This document shows, piece by piece, positions 60,108 to 64,000 of a stretch of 64,000 bases of DNA. The DNA is from DASWLF01 sp963768765. Its GTDB lineage: Bacteria > Desulfobacterota > Desulfobaccia > Desulfobaccales > 0-14-0-80-60-11. Made by a program: the position numbers and the translations under genes. Location: contig CAVYJK010000024.1 in NCBI GenBank assembly GCA_963768765.1, positions 62,001-126,000 of the forward strand. Direction: 5' to 3'. The notes beneath the pieces are model-generated. The model saw nothing but the letters and a program-made list of their open reading frames with translations, searched no databases and was not told the origin of the DNA. The first letter of the stretch is position 1. The number at the start of each line of letters is the position of its first letter.

Positions 60108-61794
60108 ATGGGTAAGATTCCTGCTGATTATTTGCCCCCTAAAGAACTCTGGGCCCATTATACGGTGCCCGAGGAGTTTAAGCAGTATGCGTCAGGACAG
60201 TGGAATATTGCGGAAGAATTTCTTGACAAACATGTGAAAGAGGGCCGGGGAGAACAACGTCGCCGTTCTGTTCGGCGACCAGAAGCTCACCTATAAAGAA
60301 CTCCTGGCCATGTCCAACAAGTTCGCCAACGTCCTCACCAAGCTGGGCGTGGAGGCCCAGGACCGGGTGGGCATCCGCCTGACCAACATGCCGGAAGCCA
60401 TTGCCATCAACTTCGGCATCCAGAAGTGCGGCGCCATCCCGGTGCCGATCTCCCCCCTGTGGGCCAAGGAAGAAGTGGCCTTTGTCTTGAATAACGCCGA
60501 ATTCAAGGCCTTTGCGGTGAGCTTCCCCTTGATGGCCGCGGTGGAAGCCGCCAAACCCGAATTCGAGTTCCCCACCAAGCTCATCGTGGTGGGCGGCAAG
60601 CCCGAAGAATGGGAAGCCAAGGGCTTCGTCTCCTTCGCCAAAGCGATGGCGGCGGCCTCCGACCAGTTCACCAACGTGAAATTGAGCGCCGACGACATCG
60701 GCGCCATCCTGTTCACCTCCGGCACCACCGGGCAGCCCAAGGGCTGCGTCCACTTCGTCAAAGAGGTGCTGATCGAGTCCCACCTGGTCAACAAGTACGT
60801 GTGGAAACTGGCTCCCGGCGAGGTGCTGGGCGGCTCGGCCCCGGTGTCCTTCGCCGCGGGTTACGGCACCTTCTGCATGATTCCCTTTGCCGGCGGCGGC
60901 GCCATTTCGCTCTTGCCCAGGTTCACCCCGGACGACATGATGGGCATCATCGCCAAGCATAAGGTCACGGTGGTCACGGGTCTGCCCACCGCCTACCGGA
61001 AACTCTTGGAAATGCCCAACTTCAACGATTACGACCTCTCCAGTGTGCGCATGTACACCACCGGCGGCGACGCCTTGACCGGCAAGACCCTGGCCATGTG
61101 GCAGGCCAAGACCGGCAAACCCATCTGGGAAGGCCTGGGCGGCACCGAGATGATGCACCTGGTGACCTCCAATTCCATGAGCAACATCCCCATGCCCGAC
61201 TCCATCGGCAAGGCCCTCCCCGGCTTTGAGATCAAGGTGGTGCGGGAAGACGGCACCACCGCGGGCCCCGGCGAAGTGGGCAGCATGATGATCAAGGGCC
61301 CCACCGCCACCCTGTACTGGAAGCCCTACATCCAGGACAACAAGCTCCTGAAAACCATGAAGAAGGGCATCAAGGACGGCTGGAACATGATGGGCGACGC
61401 CGTCATGATGGATAAAGACGGTTACATCTTTTTCCAGGCCCGGGAAGACGACATGATCAAGTCCTCCGGCTTCCGCCTGGCCCCCACCGAGATCGAAGAC
61501 GCCATCATCCGCCATCCGGCGGTCCGGGATGACGCGGTAGTGGGCATCCCTGACGAGGTCCTGGGCCAGAAGGTCGTGGCCATGGTGGAACTGGAGCCCG
61601 GTCACACCGCCTCCCAGGAGCTGGCCAGCGACGTCATCAAATCCTGCCTGGACGTGCTGGGCATGTACAAGCTGCCCCGGGAAGTGGTGTTCCTGGATTC
61701 CATCCCCCGGACGCCCACCGGCAAGATCCTCAAGAAGATACTACGGAAGGACTATCCGGAGTATCCCAATAAGTTCATGCCCAAAGTGAAATAG
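60108..61794 (+). CDS. Benzoate-CoA ligase-like acyl-CoA synthetase, frame broken near the N-terminus
   Basis: An AMP-forming ligase of about 560 residues. The first part (PPKELWAHYTVPEEFKQYAS, NIAEEFLDKHVKE) ends at about 60248, where one G in a GGGG run throws the frame. Without it the protein continues NNVAVLFGDQKLTYKELLAM and SNKFANVLTKLGVEAQD. The core has AILFTSGTTGQPKGCVH (ATP-binding P-loop), GLGGTEMMH, and the C-terminal acyl-AMP Lys in RTPTGKILKKILRKDYPEYP. Close relatives act on benzoate, 2-aminobenzoate or cyclohexane carboxylate. It probably activates an aromatic or alicyclic acid in anaerobic degradation. A hairpin terminator follows. Confidence 0.87.
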
Positions 61795-61809
61795 ATCAGA
61801 CCTCGTTCT

Positions 61810-61881
61810 CCGGGGGCGGCCAGGCCGCCCCCGGAGCCCTGCATCCTTAAAATACCTTGCCGCCGGCAAGGTATTTTTTTT
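61810..61881 (+). terminator. Tandem hairpins, terminator of the acyl-CoA ligase gene
   Basis: CCGGGGGCGGCCAGGCCGCC with its CCCGG end (61811-61835) is a strong hairpin. The second, AATACCTTGCCG/CGGCAAGGTATT at 61851-61875, is followed by a run of T, which makes it a classical rho-independent terminator. Confidence 0.88.
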
Positions 61882-61997
61882 AGATATCCTTTATTTTATT
61901 TTTAACATTATTCATTAATTTGAGAAATAATTTTAATCATAGCGTTTACATTATGATATGGTGTTGGTTGAATTAAAGAAAAAGAAGGAGGTCAAAT

Positions 61998-62183
61998 ATG
62001 ATATTTAACATTATCATCATTTTTTAATTAGACGGTGAAGCATTGCCCCCCAAAGAATATGATGTAAATGCTGAGGAAACAGACGCTGTTTTAGAAAAAG
62101 CGGTCGAAATTGCAAAGAAGGAAAATAAATATGGTTTAGGATGGGAAAAAGCGACAATCAAAATTAAAAGAATGAATCGATAG
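61998..62183 (+). pseudogene. Small AT-rich ORF interrupted by an in-frame TAA
   Basis: AAGGAGG at 61985-61991 precedes an ATG at 61998. The frame reads MIFNIIIIF, stop TAA, then continues in the same frame as LDGEALPPKEYDVNAEETDA, VLEKAVEIAKKENKYG and LGWEKATIKIKRMNR, ending at a TAG at 62183. Either the gene was truncated by a point mutation, or the downstream piece is translated from TTG 62043 (MPPKEYDVNAEETD...). It is much richer in A/T than everything nearby, indicating a foreign origin. The protein is not recognised; it looks like a small charged helical protein. Confidence 0.35.
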
Positions 62184-62467
62184 TTTGGCGCTTCATTGTT
62201 ACTATTACTTTTAAAATCACGGTTATTACCCCCCTTTTCTAAAGGGGGGCTAAGGGGGGATTAAATAAGCGCTTAATAATCCCCCTAAATCCCCCTTTAA
62301 AAAAGGGGGACTTAAAACATGCGCATTTTGGTGGGACTCAATTTACAATCTGACCAAAACAAGAGCCCGAAATCTCTTAATGCCCGGCCCCGGCCGGGCA
62401 TTTTTCTTTTTGCTTTTGCCGGGCCTTGTGATTTAATATACGGGGTTTGGGTAAAGGAGGGAGAGGT
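62184..62467. other. Region before purA with a repeat and a terminator
   Basis: A full copy of the CCCCCTTT palindrome family lies at 62228-62313 (CCCCCCTTTTCTAAAGGGGGG and CCCCCTAAATCCCCCTTT). A terminator is at 62381-62410. The purA ribosome-binding site AAAGGAGG is at 62453-62460. No gene is supported. Confidence 0.6.
62381..62410 (+). terminator. Rho-independent terminator upstream of purA
   Basis: TGCCCGGCC/GGCCGGGCA makes a 9-bp GC stem with a CC loop followed by TTTTTCTTTT. It lies 58 nt before the purA start, so it could end transcription from the left or act as an attenuator for purA. Confidence 0.75.
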
Positions 62468-63760
62468 TTGCCTAATGTAGTGGTGGTGGGCACCCAGTGG
62501 GGGGACGAAGGCAAGGGGAAGATCGTCGATCTCCTCAGCGAGCGGGCCCAACTGGTGGTGCGTTATCAAGGCGGCAACAACGCCGGCCACACCCTGGTGG
62601 TGGGCGGGCAAAAGTTTATCTTCCATCTAATCCCTTCCGGGATTTTGCACTCCGGCACCCTGTGCCTCATCGGCAACGGCGTGGTCCTGGACCCCGAGGT
62701 CTTTCTGATGGAGGTGGACCGGCTTAAGGATCGAGGGATTGCGGTGGGGCCGGAGAATCTCCGCATCAGCGAGCGCACCCAGGTGATCATGCCCTATCAC
62801 CGGCGCATCGACGTGGCCCGGGAAGAGAAAAAAGGCGCCACCAAAATCGGCACCACCGGCCGGGGCATCGGGCCGTGCTACGAAGACAAGGTGGCCCGCC
62901 GGGGCATCCGGGTGGCCGACCTCCTGGACCCCGAGGTTCTTACCGCCAAGCTGGACGACATCCTGCCGGAGAAGAATTTCTACCTGGAAAAATTTCTGGG
63001 CGACGCCCCCCTTTCCCGGGACGAGATCCTGGCCTCCTATCTGAAAATGGGCGAGCGCCTCCGGCCCTTAACGGCCAACGTCTCGGTCCTCCTGGCCCAG
63101 GCGGCGCGGCAGGGCAAGAACATCCTGTTCGAAGGGGCCCAGGGGACCCACCTGGACATCGACCATGGCACTTATCCATTTGTCACCTCCTCCAACCCGG
63201 TGGCCGGGGGGGCGGCGACCGGCACCGGCGTGGGGCCGGGCCAGTTGCACTACGTCCTGGGCATCGTCAAGGCCTACACCACCCGGGTGGGAAGCGGTCC
63301 TTTTCCCACGGAGTGCCTGGATAAGATCGGCGATCACCTGGTGGAATGCGGGGTGGAGTTCGGCTCCACCACCGGGCGCCGGCGCCGCTGCGGCTGGCTG
63401 GACGCAGTGGTGCTCAAGGACGCCGCCCGGCTCAACGGGCTCACGGGCCTGGCCATCACCAAGCTGGACGTCCTCACCACCCTCAACCCGGTGAAAATCT
63501 GCCTGGCCTACGAAGTGGAGGGAACCCAAAGGGACACCATCCCCGCCACCATCAAGGAGCTGGAGCGCTGCCGGCCGGTATTTGAGGATCTCCCCGGTTG
63601 GACCGAAGATATCCGGGGGGTGCGCACGTATGCGGACCTGCCGGCCAACACCCGCCGCTACCTGGAGCGGGTGGAGGAGCTGGTGGGGGTGCCCATCCAG
63701 CTCATCTCCGTGGGGCCGGACCGGGAAGAGACCATCGTGGTGCAGAATCCGTTCGCCTGA
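62468..63760 (+). CDS. purA: Adenylosuccinate synthetase
   Basis: This 430-residue GTP-dependent enzyme makes adenylosuccinate from IMP and aspartate in AMP synthesis. It has VVGTQWGDEGKGKIVDLLSE (phosphate loop), GGNNAGHTL, the GTTGRGIGPCYEDKVARRGI motif, EGAQGTHLDIDHGTYPFVTS and GSGPFPTECLDKIGDHL, and ends ETIVVQNPFA. TTG at 62468 is taken as the start because AAAGGAGG lies 7 nt upstream; the longer frame from 62447 adds seven residues without support. Confidence 0.95.
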   Translation: MPNVVVVGTQWGDEGKGKIVDLLSERAQLVVRYQGGNNAGHTLVVGGQKFIFHLIPSGILHSGTLCLIGNGVVLDPEVFLMEVDRLKDRGIAVGPENLRISERTQVIMPYHRRIDVAREEKKGATKIGTTGRGIGPCYEDKVARRGIRVADLLDPEVLTAKLDDILPEKNFYLEKFLGDAPLSRDEILASYLKMGERLRPLTANVSVLLAQAARQGKNILFEGAQGTHLDIDHGTYPFVTSSNPVAGGAATGTGVGPGQLHYVLGIVKAYTTRVGSGPFPTECLDKIGDHLVECGVEFGSTTGRRRRCGWLDAVVLKDAARLNGLTGLAITKLDVLTTLNPVKICLAYEVEGTQRDTIPATIKELERCRPVFEDLPGWTEDIRGVRTYADLPANTRRYLERVEELVGVPIQLISVGPDREETIVVQNPFA

Positions 63761-64000
63761 GGCGTAGCCGCAGGCAAAACGGAGCAGAGCGGCAAGCCTG
63801 GACGGAGATCTATAAGCCGCGACTCTGCCCGGTTTTACACGCTGTAAAAATAGTTGACACCAGCCACCCCAGCCTGGGAGCGAAATGCTGAGGGGCATAC
63901 CCGATTACTTTTTTATTCCTTCTGGTTAGCCCTTGACCCCAATTCCCTTCCCTGGCATGATCGATGCTTAGATTGCTGGGGAGGGGTTTCGGGCCCGCCC
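63761..64000. other. 3' flank of purA, no gene seen
   Basis: TTTTACACGCTGTAAAA at 63832-63848 is a perfect hairpin. TTGACA at 63854-63859 has no matching -10 at normal spacing; TTGACC at 63933 with CATGAT at 63956 is a weak promoter candidate for a downstream gene outside the window. Confidence 0.4.

Overview
The window is a GC-rich chromosomal segment of an anaerobic bacterium. It is most likely a deltaproteobacterium of the Desulfobacterota, in the Desulfobacca/Syntrophobacter neighbourhood. This is inferred from protein style (2-oxoacid:ferredoxin oxidoreductase, an anaerobic-type ThiC, an aromatic acyl-CoA ligase, a RuMP-type hexulose-phosphate synthase fused to RraA, U32 protein) and from gene order; no rRNA or tRNA was seen to confirm it. 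Most genes look like ordinary core genome. The compositional outliers are the AT-rich restriction-modification locus near 31-34 kb, a moderately AT-rich SGNH gene at 12.2 kb, and an accessory patch at 51-55 kb.

Layout: 0-3.2 kb holds the 3' end of rarA, a degenerate receiver protein, a thiamine-binding MTH1187 protein and dnaJ. 3.2-9 kb holds a small inverted-repeat element, a wrecked SGNH hydrolase, korAB, a tiny membrane protein and a U32 protein. 9-13.4 kb is a glycosyltransferase / ATP-grasp / phosphoribosyltransferase operon followed by an SGNH hydrolase. 13.4-20.3 kb holds a HAD phosphatase, thiC, a DsrE protein, hxlB, an hxlA-rraA fusion, a new small Cys-rich protein and pcm. 20.5-24.8 kb is the minus-strand mreB-mreC-mreD-mrdA cell-shape operon. 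25.1-30.6 kb is the classic rpmH-rnpA-yidD-yidC-jag-mnmE-rsmG cluster, typical of origin-proximal DNA. 30.8-34 kb is a type IIG-like restriction-modification gene. 34.2-38.6 kb holds an MBOAT/SGNH acylation pair, an ADP-ribosylglycohydrolase and a second, exported pcm. 38.9-43.1 kb holds panE, phoU, dnaA (minus) and a GNAT. 43.1-50.9 kb holds repeats, a NamZ-like muramidase, radA, a CCA/poly(A)-polymerase-type enzyme, a MurR/RpiR regulator and a class II aldolase. 51-55.4 kb is an accessory patch (BrnT toxin-antitoxin, HNH-like, ORF6N, dehydrogenase, LsrF-like aldolase, a CoA-transferase fragment). 55.4-64 kb holds a second SGNH paralogue, two glycosyltransferases, an aromatic acyl-CoA ligase, a short broken ORF and purA.

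Two window-wide patterns matter. First, at least fourteen single-base reading-frame breaks occur, many in short homopolymers and several in genes that should be indispensable (rnpA, mrdA, thiC). This points to sequence error more than to decay, and affected genes are annotated as whole genes. Second, intergenic DNA is crowded with dispersed inverted repeats of several families, including a 188-bp element with CTAG-ended terminal inverted repeats present in four copies. No CRISPR array, rRNA, tRNA, intact transposase or convincing oriC was found. The best candidates for something undescribed are the Cys-rich small protein, the CTAG element, the toxin-antitoxin module lying between duplicated aldolase ends, and the GT39/ATP-grasp/phosphoribosyltransferase operon.
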